Assembly (NCBI RefSeq): GCF_900142645.1
Contig: NZ_FRBP01000015.1
Location: 1-64,000 of the forward strand
DNA from: Eubacterium callanderi
GTDB lineage: Bacteria; Bacillota; Clostridia; Eubacteriales; Eubacteriaceae
Direction: 5' to 3'
Length of the DNA stretch: 64,000 nucleotides
The notes beneath the pieces were generated by a model. That model ran no database searches. It saw only the letters and a program-made list of their open reading frames with translations, and was not told the origin of the DNA. A program made the position numbers and the translations under genes. Positions 41,469 through 49,070 of this stretch are shown here, piece after piece (position 1 is the first letter of the stretch; every line of letters begins with the position of its first letter).

Positions 41469-43508
41469 ATGAACGATACACATCATACAATGGAGCATAA
41501 CCACATCATGGAGGGAATGGGCGAAATGGATCACTCGTCTGTGCAAATGGGCGGCATGGATCACCACGCCATGATGGTTCAGGATTTCAAGAGACGGTTC
41601 TGGGTGTCTCTGACTGTGATGATTCCCATTATGATTCTTTCACCTATGATACAGATGTTTTTAGGCGTTGACTGGCGTTTTCCAGGGGATTCTTATGTCC
41701 TGCTGGTCCTGTCAACGTTTTTGTTTTTTTACGGCGGCTGGCCTTTTCTCAAGGGTGCCAAGGATGAACTGAAACGAAGATCTCCAGCCATGATGACTTT
41801 GATTGCCCTGGCGATCATTGTCGCCTATGTCTACAGTGCGGCAACGGTATTTGGTGTGCAGGGCTCAGACTTTTTCTGGGAGCTGGCGAGCCTGATTGTC
41901 ATTATGCTGCTCGGCCACTGGATTGAGATGCGCTCAGTGATGGGTGCGTCTAAGGCTTTGGAGGAGCTTGCCAGGCTCATGCCTGAAAACGCCCATATGA
42001 TTATGGATAACGGCGAGACCATGGATATGCCGGTCAGCAGCCTGAAAACCGGACAGACAGTCCTTGTGAAGCCCGGGGAAAAAATCCCTATTGACGGTGT
42101 TGTGTATGAAGGAGGCTCAGAGGTCAATGAGGCCATGATCACAGGAGAAGCTGTACCCGTTGAAAAAGGGAAGGGTGATGAGGTGATCGGCGGCTCTGTC
42201 AACGGCGACGGGATTTTAAAATTTAAGGTGAGCCATGTCGGGGATGAAACCTTTTTATCCCAGGTGATCCGTTTGGTTCGGGATGCCCAGGCCTCCAAAT
42301 CCAATACCCAGCGGCTGGCGGACAGGGCGGCCAAATGGCTCTTCTATATCGCGCTGGTCACTGGCATTATTACCTTTGTTTCATGGATGGCCATTGAGGG
42401 AAACCTGAATTTTGCTGTTACCCGGGCAGTGACGGTCATTATCATCTGCTGTCCGCACGCCCTTGGTCTTGCCATGCCGCTGGTAACCTCAGTATCGACC
42501 AGCCTCGCGGCAAAAAACGGACTGCTGATCCGCAACCGTGCCGCCTTTGAAAATGCCCGAAATCTGGATACGGTGGTGTTCGACAAAACCGGTACACTGA
42601 CAGAAGGCAGTTTTGGCGTAACTGATATACAGGCCGACTGTGTTTCACAGGATGAGCTTCTGGCCATTGCCGCCTCGGTAGAGGCAAATTCGGAGCACCC
42701 CATTGCCAGAGGAATTGTGGAAGCAGGAAAGGGCAGGAAGCTGGCGGCGCTCAGGGTCACAGATTATCAGAACCTGACTGGCGAAGGGCTGCGGGCTAGC
42801 GTGGATGGACGGCCTGTCAAGATTGTCAGCCCAGGCTATCTGAAGCGTGAGGGTATTGCGTTTGATGAGAAAACCTACAGCCATCTTGCCAAAGAAGGAA
42901 AAACCGTTGTGTTTATTCTTCGCGGCAGCAAGCTGCTGGGCTTTATCGCTTTATCCGACGTGGTGCGCCCCACAGCGAAGGAAGCAGTGGATGAGCTGAA
43001 GCAGATGGGTGTGACTTCCATTATGCTTACTGGAGACAACCAGCGGGCAGCAGACTACGCGGCTCGGCAGCTGGACATCAGTAAAGTGTTTGCGGAGGTG
43101 CTTCCGGGGGATAAGGCGTCGAAGATTGATGCGCTTCACCGCGACGGGCGCAGGGTTGCCATGACTGGTGACGGGGTCAATGACGCGCCTTCTCTGGCGA
43201 AGGCAGATCTCGGTATTGCCATCGGTGCCGGAACCAGCGTGGCCATTGAAACCGCTGATGTTATTCTGGTCAAGAGTAATCCTCTGGATGTGGTCAGCAT
43301 TCTGAGGCTTTCGCGTGCGACTTTTAAGAAAATGGTGCAGAATCTGATCTGGGCCACAGCCTATAATGTGGTCGCTCTGCCGCTGGCCGCGGGTGTGCTC
43401 TATTACCAGGGCGTGGTCATCAGCCCGGCGGCAGGGGCAGTGCTGATGTCGCTGAGCACCATCATTGTTGCCATTAACGCGCGTCTGCTGAAATTGCCGG
43501 AAAAATAA
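41469..43508 (+). CDS. copB: Copper-type heavy-metal P-type ATPase (CopB-like, CPH motif)
   Basis: A 679-residue P1B-type ATPase. The N terminus (residues 1-40) is rich in His and Met, a cytosolic metal-binding tail. Eight helices are expected; helix six carries Cys328-Pro329-His330, the CPH motif of subgroup P1B-3, which exports Cu(I)/Cu(II) or Ag. Catalytic motifs are complete: TGEA near 223, Asp372 in DKTGTLT, the HP pair in EANSEHPIARGI, and MTGDGVNDAPSL near 566. It is alone; no CopY, CsoR or chaperone gene is adjacent. GGAGCGG precedes the ATG. A 10-base palindrome GGTATATACC at 41438-41447 lies 21 bases before the start and could be an operator. Confidence 0.9.
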   Translation: MNDTHHTMEHNHIMEGMGEMDHSSVQMGGMDHHAMMVQDFKRRFWVSLTVMIPIMILSPMIQMFLGVDWRFPGDSYVLLVLSTFLFFYGGWPFLKGAKDELKRRSPAMMTLIALAIIVAYVYSAATVFGVQGSDFFWELASLIVIMLLGHWIEMRSVMGASKALEELARLMPENAHMIMDNGETMDMPVSSLKTGQTVLVKPGEKIPIDGVVYEGGSEVNEAMITGEAVPVEKGKGDEVIGGSVNGDGILKFKVSHVGDETFLSQVIRLVRDAQASKSNTQRLADRAAKWLFYIALVTGIITFVSWMAIEGNLNFAVTRAVTVIIICCPHALGLAMPLVTSVSTSLAAKNGLLIRNRAAFENARNLDTVVFDKTGTLTEGSFGVTDIQADCVSQDELLAIAASVEANSEHPIARGIVEAGKGRKLAALRVTDYQNLTGEGLRASVDGRPVKIVSPGYLKREGIAFDEKTYSHLAKEGKTVVFILRGSKLLGFIALSDVVRPTAKEAVDELKQMGVTSIMLTGDNQRAADYAARQLDISKVFAEVLPGDKASKIDALHRDGRRVAMTGDGVNDAPSLAKADLGIAIGAGTSVAIETADVILVKSNPLDVVSILRLSRATFKKMVQNLIWATAYNVVALPLAAGVLYYQGVVISPAAGAVLMSLSTIIVAINARLLKLPEK

Positions 43509-43524
43509 GTCAAAAACTTAACAA

Positions 43525-43553
43525 TAGACAAAGAACAGGGTTCATACTATAAT
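43525..43553 (+). promoter_or_regulatory. Promoter of the S66 peptidase gene
   Basis: TAGACA (43525-43530), 17 bases, TATAAT (43548-43553), giving a leader of about 65 bases before the start at 43626. Confidence 0.65.
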
Positions 43554-43625
43554 GGAAATAAGATGTCCTCGTAAAGGCACAGCGCCAGGCGGCGGACAAA
43601 TTTTCTGACGAAGGGAGCAATACAA

Positions 43626-44489
43626 ATGAAACTGAAAGATGGAGATAAAGTTGGCATTGTGGCCTGTTCTAACGCGCAGCCCGCAGCTAACCGGACCCAT
43701 GTGGAAAAACTACTTGAAACCCTGAGACAGGCAGGCCTGGACCCCGTCTGCAGTCCTTATATTTTTGAAAAATCACGTTTTTTCAGTGGAACGGCTCAGG
43801 AAAAGGCCAGAGCGCTGATGGATTTTTACAGTGACAATGGGATTAAAGCGATTTTTGATCTCTCGGGCGGAGATCTGGCCAATGAGGTACTGGAATATCT
43901 GGACTACCAGGTGCTTAAGGATAATGCCAAGCCCTTCTTTGGCTACAGCGATGTGACGGCTGTGATCAACGCCATCTATAAGGAGACCGGCCATCCCGGT
44001 TATCTCTACCAGATCAGAAACCTGATCTATGACTTCCGGATCGAACAGCTCAGCCGCTTTAAGGACTCCCTTTTCCAGGACGGGCGGGCCCTGTTCGACT
44101 TTGACTATGCGTTTCTGCAGGGCAGCCGTATGGAGGGCGTGGTGGTCGGCGGCAATATCCGCTGCTTCCTGAAGCTTGCAGGAACGCCCTATCTGCCGGA
44201 TTTTTCAGAAAAACTGCTTTTCCTGGAGAGCTACAGCGGCGGCGCAGACCGGATGGTTTCACTGCTCAATCAGTATCGCCAGATGGGCGTTTTTGACAAG
44301 ATAAACGGAATTATTTTAGGAAGTTTCACAAAGATGGAGGAGGCAGAAGAAAAACCTGAGATCGGAGACCTTGTGAAAGAGGTTGTCCGAAACGAGGCGA
44401 TGCCCATTGTCAAAACCAGAGAAATTGGTCATGGGCCAGATTCCAGAGCCATTGTGATCGGTATGCCGCTGACGCTTGAAGCAAATTAA
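43626..44489 (+). CDS. LD-carboxypeptidase/MccF-like peptidase, family S66
   Basis: A 287-residue serine peptidase. The three catalytic residues of family S66 can be placed: Ser108 in PFFGYSDVT, Glu201 in LLFLESYSGG and His269 in EIGHGPDSRA. The start (GDKVGIVACS) and IKAIFDLSGGDLANEVLEYL also match. Members trim the D-Ala from tetrapeptide stems of recycled peptidoglycan, or as MccF hydrolyse microcin C. No signal peptide, so cytosolic. GAAGGGAGC precedes the ATG. It is a single gene, probably for cell-wall recycling or for self-protection. Confidence 0.88.
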   Translation: MKLKDGDKVGIVACSNAQPAANRTHVEKLLETLRQAGLDPVCSPYIFEKSRFFSGTAQEKARALMDFYSDNGIKAIFDLSGGDLANEVLEYLDYQVLKDNAKPFFGYSDVTAVINAIYKETGHPGYLYQIRNLIYDFRIEQLSRFKDSLFQDGRALFDFDYAFLQGSRMEGVVVGGNIRCFLKLAGTPYLPDFSEKLLFLESYSGGADRMVSLLNQYRQMGVFDKINGIILGSFTKMEEAEEKPEIGDLVKEVVRNEAMPIVKTREIGHGPDSRAIVIGMPLTLEAN

Positions 44490-44492
44490 AGA

Positions 44493-44512
44493 TTTTCGCA
44501 AATGCGGTCAAG
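44493..44512 (+). promoter_or_regulatory. Putative AraC box at the regulator's own promoter
   Basis: TTTTCGCAAATGCGGTCAAG at 44493-44512 recurs with only two changes at 45569-45588 before the ABC operon. In both places the GTCAAG end overlaps the likely -35 region, 19-20 bases before a good -10 box (here TATACT near 44533). Shared position and sequence point to a binding site for the AraC protein encoded between them. Confidence 0.6.
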
Positions 44513-44558
44513 AATCTCCTGAGAAACAGGGCTATACTGGTAAAACGGAGGTGAGCTG

Positions 44559-45473
44559 ATGAAACGGGAAGAAAAAGTAATGGCAGTCCAGAGAATGCAG
44601 GATTACATCAAAAATCATATGACAGAGGCCATCACACTGAAAGCGCTGGCGGACTGTGCGGGCTATTCACCCTTCCACTGCTCCAGGATTTTTAAAGAGC
44701 TGACGGGTAAATCCCCCTTCGACTACATCCGGGCCCTGCGTCTGAGCCAGGCAGCCCTTAAGCTGCGGGACGAAGAAAAGGTGAAGGTGGTGGATGTGGC
44801 TCTGGATTTTGTCTTTGACAGCCATGAAGGGTTTACCCGGGCCTTTTCAAAGGCCTTTGGCATTACACCCCGCCGCTACAGCAAGAATCCTCCGCCGATC
44901 AAGCTGTTTATGCCAGATCCGGTGAAGGACTGGTATCTCACCATGAAGGAGGGAGAAGAACGCATGAAAATTTATGAAAAACAGATCGACACAGTTTTTG
45001 TCCAGGTTATTGAAAGGCCTGCCCGTAAGCTGATGGTTAAGTGGGCAAAATCGGCCGGAGAGTACTTTGCCTATTGCGAGGAGGTTGGCTGCGATATCTG
45101 GGGCGTGCTGTGCAGTGTCAAGGAGGCCTTGTACGAGCCGGTGGGACTGTGGATGCCTGAATGCTTCCGCCCCGCGGATACCGGGCGTTATGCACAGGGG
45201 GTGGAGCTTCCTGTGGATTATGACGGGCCGGTGGCTGAGGGCTTTGACTTGATAGAGCTGCCCCCCTGTAAAATGATGGTCTTTCAGGGAGAGCCTTTTG
45301 AGGATGAAAAGTTTTATCAGGCGGTCAAGGATATTGAGGCAGTAATCGACAGTTATGAGCCTGAGCTCTACGGCTTCGAGTGGGCAGATAATGATGGTCC
45401 GCGTTTTCAGCTGGAGCCCCAGGGATACCGTGGATATATTGAGGCCCGTCCGGTAAGGGCGATGGATAATTGA
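44559..45473 (+). CDS. AraC-family regulator with a GyrI-like ligand domain
   Basis: A 304-residue regulator with the two AraC helix-turn-helices in residues about 10-110 (ALADCAGYSPFHCSRIFKEL TGKSPFDYI ... HEGFTRAFSKAFGITPRRY) and a GyrI-like domain in about 145-300 (VIERPARKLMVKWAKSAGEY, FDLIELPPCKMMVFQGEPF). It is of the same build as the protein at 26890. A 20-base element before its gene is repeated before the ABC transporter that follows, so it is probably the activator of that exporter in response to a bulky or toxic compound. CGGAGG precedes the ATG. A terminator separates it from the ABC genes. Confidence 0.88.
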   Translation: MKREEKVMAVQRMQDYIKNHMTEAITLKALADCAGYSPFHCSRIFKELTGKSPFDYIRALRLSQAALKLRDEEKVKVVDVALDFVFDSHEGFTRAFSKAFGITPRRYSKNPPPIKLFMPDPVKDWYLTMKEGEERMKIYEKQIDTVFVQVIERPARKLMVKWAKSAGEYFAYCEEVGCDIWGVLCSVKEALYEPVGLWMPECFRPADTGRYAQGVELPVDYDGPVAEGFDLIELPPCKMMVFQGEPFEDEKFYQAVKDIEAVIDSYEPELYGFEWADNDGPRFQLEPQGYRGYIEARPVRAMDN

Positions 45474-45490
45474 GAAGATGATCAGATTAA

Positions 45491-45511
45491 GCGGCGTTGG
45501 CCGCTTTTTTT
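45491..45511 (+). terminator. Terminator after the AraC gene
   Basis: GCGGC (45491-45495), loop GTTG, GCCGC (45500-45504), then seven T residues. Confidence 0.82.
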
Positions 45512-45568
45512 ATTGGGAAAGGCTGTGGATATGTGGAGGGTTTTCAGCACTTTTGTGGATAAGTCTGC

Positions 45569-45588
45569 TTTTCGCAAGCGCGGTCAAG
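45569..45588 (+). promoter_or_regulatory. Second copy of the putative AraC box, before the ABC operon
   Basis: TTTTCGCAAGCGCGGTCAAG differs from 44493-44512 at two positions. TATAAT follows about 20 bases after it (45609-45614), and the ABC ATPase starts at 45646. The spacing to the -10 box is nearly the same as in the first copy. Confidence 0.6.
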
Positions 45589-45645
45589 CCTTTTCATTGC
45601 CTGTAATGTATAATTTCCTGGCAGAGATAAAAAGGAGGTGCAGGA

Positions 45646-46374
45646 ATGGAAAAGGTTTTACAGGTGCAGAACCTGAGTAAAAGCTACGGCAGTGTGGCGG
45701 CAGTAAGCGGCCTGAGCCTGAGCGTAGCCCGGGGAGAGGTCTTTGGACTCCTCGGCCCAAACGGCGCGGGGAAGAGCACCAGTATTGAGTGTATGCTGGG
45801 CGTGAAGAAAGCAAGCGCCGGAACTGTGGAAATTTTGGGAATAAACCCGTCTGAGGGGAGAAAAACACTTTTTGAACGGGTTGGCGTTCAGTTTCAGGAG
45901 ACAGGCTATCAGGATAAAATTCGGGTGGAAGAGGTCTGCCGGATGACAGCCGCTCTTTACAGAAAACCCGCAGACTGGCAGAGACTGCTCGCGGTATTTG
46001 ACATACAGGGGCTTGAAAAGCAGGAGGTAAGCCAGCTGTCCGGCGGAGAGCGCCAGCGTCTCTCCGTACTGCTGGCCCTGATCCCCAACCCTGAGCTGGT
46101 ATTTCTGGATGAACTGACAACCGGGCTGGACACCCGGGCACGCCGGGAGGTCTGGCAGTATCTGAAGGAATTGAAAAAGGGCGGTCTGACCATTGTGCTG
46201 ACCTCTCATTTTATGGATGAAGTGGAGGTTTTGTGTGACCGGGCATTAATTCTGAAAAAGGGAGAGCCCCAGATCTGCGGAACCATCGAAGAGATAACAG
46301 AGGGAAGCCCCTGCAGCTGCTTTGAGGAGGCTTATCTCTGGTATACGGGAGGTGACGATGATGCGTGCGTTTAA
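45646..46374 (+). CDS. ABC transporter ATP-binding protein (drug-exporter type)
   Basis: A 242-residue ATPase: Walker A GPNGAGKST near residue 39, VGVQFQETGYQDKIRVEE with the Q-loop, signature LSGGERQR near 130, Walker B LVFLDELTTGLDTRARR near 146-162, and H-loop LTSHFMDE. In the Walker B segment the usual D-E-P reads D-E-L, but the catalytic Glu is kept. AAAGGAGGTG precedes the ATG. The last codons overlap the permease start, so both are made together. The operon is probably under the AraC regulator at 44559. Confidence 0.9.
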   Translation: MEKVLQVQNLSKSYGSVAAVSGLSLSVARGEVFGLLGPNGAGKSTSIECMLGVKKASAGTVEILGINPSEGRKTLFERVGVQFQETGYQDKIRVEEVCRMTAALYRKPADWQRLLAVFDIQGLEKQEVSQLSGGERQRLSVLLALIPNPELVFLDELTTGLDTRARREVWQYLKELKKGGLTIVLTSHFMDEVEVLCDRALILKKGEPQICGTIEEITEGSPCSCFEEAYLWYTGGDDDACV

Positions 46375-47104
46375 AAGTTTATTCTGGATTGAGTTCAAGC
46401 TTTCCGTCAGGGCTATGAACCTGGTGCTTTTCGGCCTTTTTTCGCCGGCTGTTGTGGCTGTGATTATCGGTGTCATCTACGGAGCAAAGCCCGCATTTGA
46501 CGGAGCAGGTTATTCGTTTATGGCTCAATCCTTCGGGGCACTCTCCGGCATTGGTATCTGCGCCACAGGTCTGATGGGGCTGCCTCTGGCTTTGGCAGAT
46601 TACCGGCATCGAAAAATACTTAAGCGCTTTGAGGTAACGCCCGTCAGTCCGGGAATGCTGCTCTTTGTGCAGGTGGCTGTCAATTTTGTTTACGCCCTCG
46701 CGGCCATGGCAATGGTCTATGGAATTTGCCGGATGTTTGGCGGCGGATGGGAGGGAGGCTCCTTCCTTTATTTTGGTTTGTCCTTTCTGCTCGTCACAGT
46801 CTCCATCTACAGCCTGGGAATGCTGGTGGCAAGCGTGGCTGGAAATATCAAGACAGCTAACCTTCTGTGCACGGTTCTTTATTTTCCGATGCTGATTTTT
46901 TCCGGCGCAACGCTGCCCTATGAGGTTATGCCCCCGGCTCTGCAGCATGTGGCGGACATCATGCCTCTGACCCAGGGGGTGAAGCTCATGAAAAACGCCG
47001 CGCTGGGGCTGCCCATCGAAAACGCCGCGGTGCCGGTTGCGGTGATGGTTATCCTGGCAGTCATCTGCGTTGTTGTATCCATCCGTTTTTTCAGATGGGA
47101 ATAA
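46358..47104 (+). CDS. ABC-2 type transporter permease
   Basis: A 248-residue membrane protein with six predicted helices (for example LVLFGLFSPAVVAVIIGVIY and VAVMVILAVICVVVSIRFF) and the ABC-2 segment LCTVLYFPMLIFSGATLPYE. It starts inside the ATPase gene after GGGAGGTG; ATG 46358 and 46361 are both possible. With the ATPase it forms a simple two-component exporter whose substrate is unknown; the GyrI-type AraC regulator suggests a drug or other toxic amphiphile. Confidence 0.86.
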   Translation: MMRAFKSLFWIEFKLSVRAMNLVLFGLFSPAVVAVIIGVIYGAKPAFDGAGYSFMAQSFGALSGIGICATGLMGLPLALADYRHRKILKRFEVTPVSPGMLLFVQVAVNFVYALAAMAMVYGICRMFGGGWEGGSFLYFGLSFLLVTVSIYSLGMLVASVAGNIKTANLLCTVLYFPMLIFSGATLPYEVMPPALQHVADIMPLTQGVKLMKNAALGLPIENAAVPVAVMVILAVICVVVSIRFFRWE

Positions 47105-47120
47105 AATTCCTTAAGGTTTA

Positions 47121-47171
47121 TTGACAAACTAACGATCGTTCGCGTATAATAAAAAACGAACGATCGTTAGT
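47121..47171. promoter_or_regulatory. Promoter with a perfect double palindromic TetR operator
   Basis: TTGACA (47121-47126), 18 bases, TATAAT (47145-47150). ACTAACGATCGTTCG (47128-47142) fills the spacer, and its exact reverse complement CGAACGATCGTTAGT follows at 47157-47171. Each arm contains the 10-base palindrome AACGATCGTT. Two operator sites around the -10 box mean tight autorepression by the TetR protein encoded 22 bases downstream. Confidence 0.85.
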
Positions 47172-47192
47172 TTTTTATTGAGGAGAAGGATT

Positions 47193-47831
47193 ATGAACAC
47201 CAAGGAAAGGATTGCCTGCGAAGCGCTGACACTGTTCAGCTCAAAGGGCTACAGCGCCGTCTCGGTCCGGGACATTGCCAGGGCCGCCGGCATCAAGGAA
47301 AGCTCCATCTACAATCATTATAAGGGGAAGCAGGCCATTTTTGACGCGCTTGTGGAGACCTATGATACCCGGTCAGATGCTTTTTTCAGCCAGTTTGCTT
47401 CGCCGAAGCATCTTGAGGGAAACATCATTGAGAACATGGCCTACATAAAAACTATTGACAGTCTGGTCGAGATGGTGCTGGCATCAGTAGAGCGTTATCT
47501 CTCGGATGATTACTTTTTTAAATTTTTCAGGATGCTGTCCATTGAGCGTTTTAACAATGAGAAGGTTCAGGCCATTTACCAGAAAATGTTTATTGACGGC
47601 GCCCTCGACTATCAGGCGCAGCTCTTTGGCTGGATGATCGACAACGGTTATTTTGTCAGGTCAGATCCCAAAATGGCCGCGCTGCAGTTCTACAGCCCCA
47701 TTTACATGCTTTTCAACCAGTTTGAGCCTGGGGTTACAGATATGAAAGCAGTGCTTCAGATACTGGAGAGGCATGTCCGGCAGTTTGCAGCACTCTATGA
47801 TGTGCGGGTGAAGCGTCATGAAGCAGAATAG
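47193..47831 (+). CDS. TetR-family regulator, autoregulated
   Basis: A 212-residue regulator. The helix-turn-helix spans residues about 5-50 (ALTLFSSKGYSAVSVRDIAR AAGIKESSIYNHYKGK); the rest is the helical ligand domain. GAGGAGAAGG precedes ATG 47193. The promoter is bracketed by two palindromic operators, a strong sign of autorepression. Its stop overlaps the start of the radical SAM gene by 14 bases, so the two are cotranscribed and translationally coupled, and the ligand may be a substrate or product of that enzyme. It follows the ABC operon after a short gap and does not share its AraC box. Confidence 0.9.
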   Translation: MNTKERIACEALTLFSSKGYSAVSVRDIARAAGIKESSIYNHYKGKQAIFDALVETYDTRSDAFFSQFASPKHLEGNIIENMAYIKTIDSLVEMVLASVERYLSDDYFFKFFRMLSIERFNNEKVQAIYQKMFIDGALDYQAQLFGWMIDNGYFVRSDPKMAALQFYSPIYMLFNQFEPGVTDMKAVLQILERHVRQFAALYDVRVKRHEAE

Positions 47832-48903
47832 TGAGCTTACCCGGTATATGAACCGTGCCATTGAGAATCTGGCCGCCAGTGTTGTGAGAGGAACCCTTAA
47901 AAATCCGAGGGAGACAGCTTTTATTTTAAAGCTTCGGGACAGGCTTGTGCGGGCCATGAAGAAACGCGAAACTGCTGAAAAACAGGGGCGCCATATTCCG
48001 CCGTTTTTGATCTCCAGCATTGCCACAGAGTGTAATCTTCACTGTAAGGGCTGTTATGCCCGGGCAAACGGTATCTGCAGCGCCGGCGAAGAAAAAGCGC
48101 TGACCGCTGAGGAATGGCAGAAAATATTTGAGGAAGCCGCCGGGATCGGTGTTTCTTTTAATCTGCTGGCAGGAGGGGAGCCGCTTATGCGGCGGGATGT
48201 ACTGGAGGCGGCTGCCTGTGTAAAGGAGATGGTCTTTCCTGTTTTTACCAATGGCCTGTTGATTGATGAAAAAACAGCGGATTTTTTTGAAAAGAACCGG
48301 CATCTGATACCAGTTATCAGTATTGAGGGCGGCAAGGCACAGACCGATGACCGCCGCGGTGAGGGAACATACAGGGCGGTTCAGGAGGTTATGGAGCGTC
48401 TTAGAGAAAGAGGCCTCCTCTTTGGCGTGTCCATCACGGTCACCACTGAAAATTTCCATACAGTTACTGGTGACGCTTTTATTAAAAAGCTCGACAGCCA
48501 TGGCTGCAGGCTCGCTTTCTTTGTGGAATATGTACCAGTGGAGGAGAGCAGCGAGCTGTTGGCTCCTTCGGAAGCTGAGCGGGTCATTTTAGAGCGGCGG
48601 CAGGCAGCGCTGAGGGAAGCCTTCCCGGAGATGATCTTTCTGTCGTTTCCTGGTGATGAAAAGCATATGGGCGGCTGTCTGGCAGCCGGACGGGGATTTT
48701 TTCATATCAACGCTTATGGCGCGGCAGAGGCCTGCCCATTTTCGCCCTATTCGGACAGAAGCCTGAGAGAGCACACACTGCTGGAGGTGCTGGACTCACC
48801 GTTTTTTGCCCGTCTGCAGCAGGAATCGCTGGTGGGCGGCGAGCACGACGGCGGGTGCGCGCTTTTCCAGAAGCGGGCGCAGGTGCAGGCTCTTTTAAAG
48901 TGA
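47818..48903 (+). CDS. Radical SAM protein
   Basis: A 361-residue enzyme. Cys72-x3-Cys76-x2-Cys79 in ATECNLHCKGCYAR binds the 4Fe-4S cluster that cleaves S-adenosylmethionine; LLAGGEPLMRRDVLEAA near 118-134 is the SAM-contact G-G-E motif. The C-terminal part has further Cys residues (GGCLAAGRGFFHINAYGAAE ACPFSPYSD, then DGGCALF), resembling a short SPASM-like domain with an auxiliary cluster. Such proteins modify peptides or make cofactors. No precursor peptide is found next to it. It is coupled to the TetR gene, so its activity is probably needed only under an inducing signal. Substrate unknown. Confidence 0.86.
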   Translation: MKQNSELTRYMNRAIENLAASVVRGTLKNPRETAFILKLRDRLVRAMKKRETAEKQGRHIPPFLISSIATECNLHCKGCYARANGICSAGEEKALTAEEWQKIFEEAAGIGVSFNLLAGGEPLMRRDVLEAAACVKEMVFPVFTNGLLIDEKTADFFEKNRHLIPVISIEGGKAQTDDRRGEGTYRAVQEVMERLRERGLLFGVSITVTTENFHTVTGDAFIKKLDSHGCRLAFFVEYVPVEESSELLAPSEAERVILERRQAALREAFPEMIFLSFPGDEKHMGGCLAAGRGFFHINAYGAAEACPFSPYSDRSLREHTLLEVLDSPFFARLQQESLVGGEHDGGCALFQKRAQVQALLK

Positions 48904-48911
48904 GCTTAAAA

Positions 48912-48955
48912 GAAAGCAGCGGTTTCATGGAGCTTCGCTGTTTTCTTTATTTTTT
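48912..48955 (+). terminator. Terminator after the radical SAM gene
   Basis: GAAAGCAGCG (48912-48921) pairs with CGCTGTTTTC (48936-48945) with one wobble pair, followed by a T-rich tail. Confidence 0.72.
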
Positions 48956-48980
48956 GTCATGTTAAGAAAGCGCTGAATGC

Positions 48981-49009
48981 TTGTCAATTCTTGATAATAT
49001 GCGTATAAT
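48981..49009 (+). promoter_or_regulatory. Promoter of the hybrid kinase gene
   Basis: TTGTCA (48981-48986), 17 bases, TATAAT (49004-49009), about 60 bases before the start at 49071. Confidence 0.75.
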
Positions 49010-49070
49010 AAATCATAATAAGTATAAAATTTTCAGAAAAGACAGTGCCGTTAAAAAGGAGGGGAGCAGT

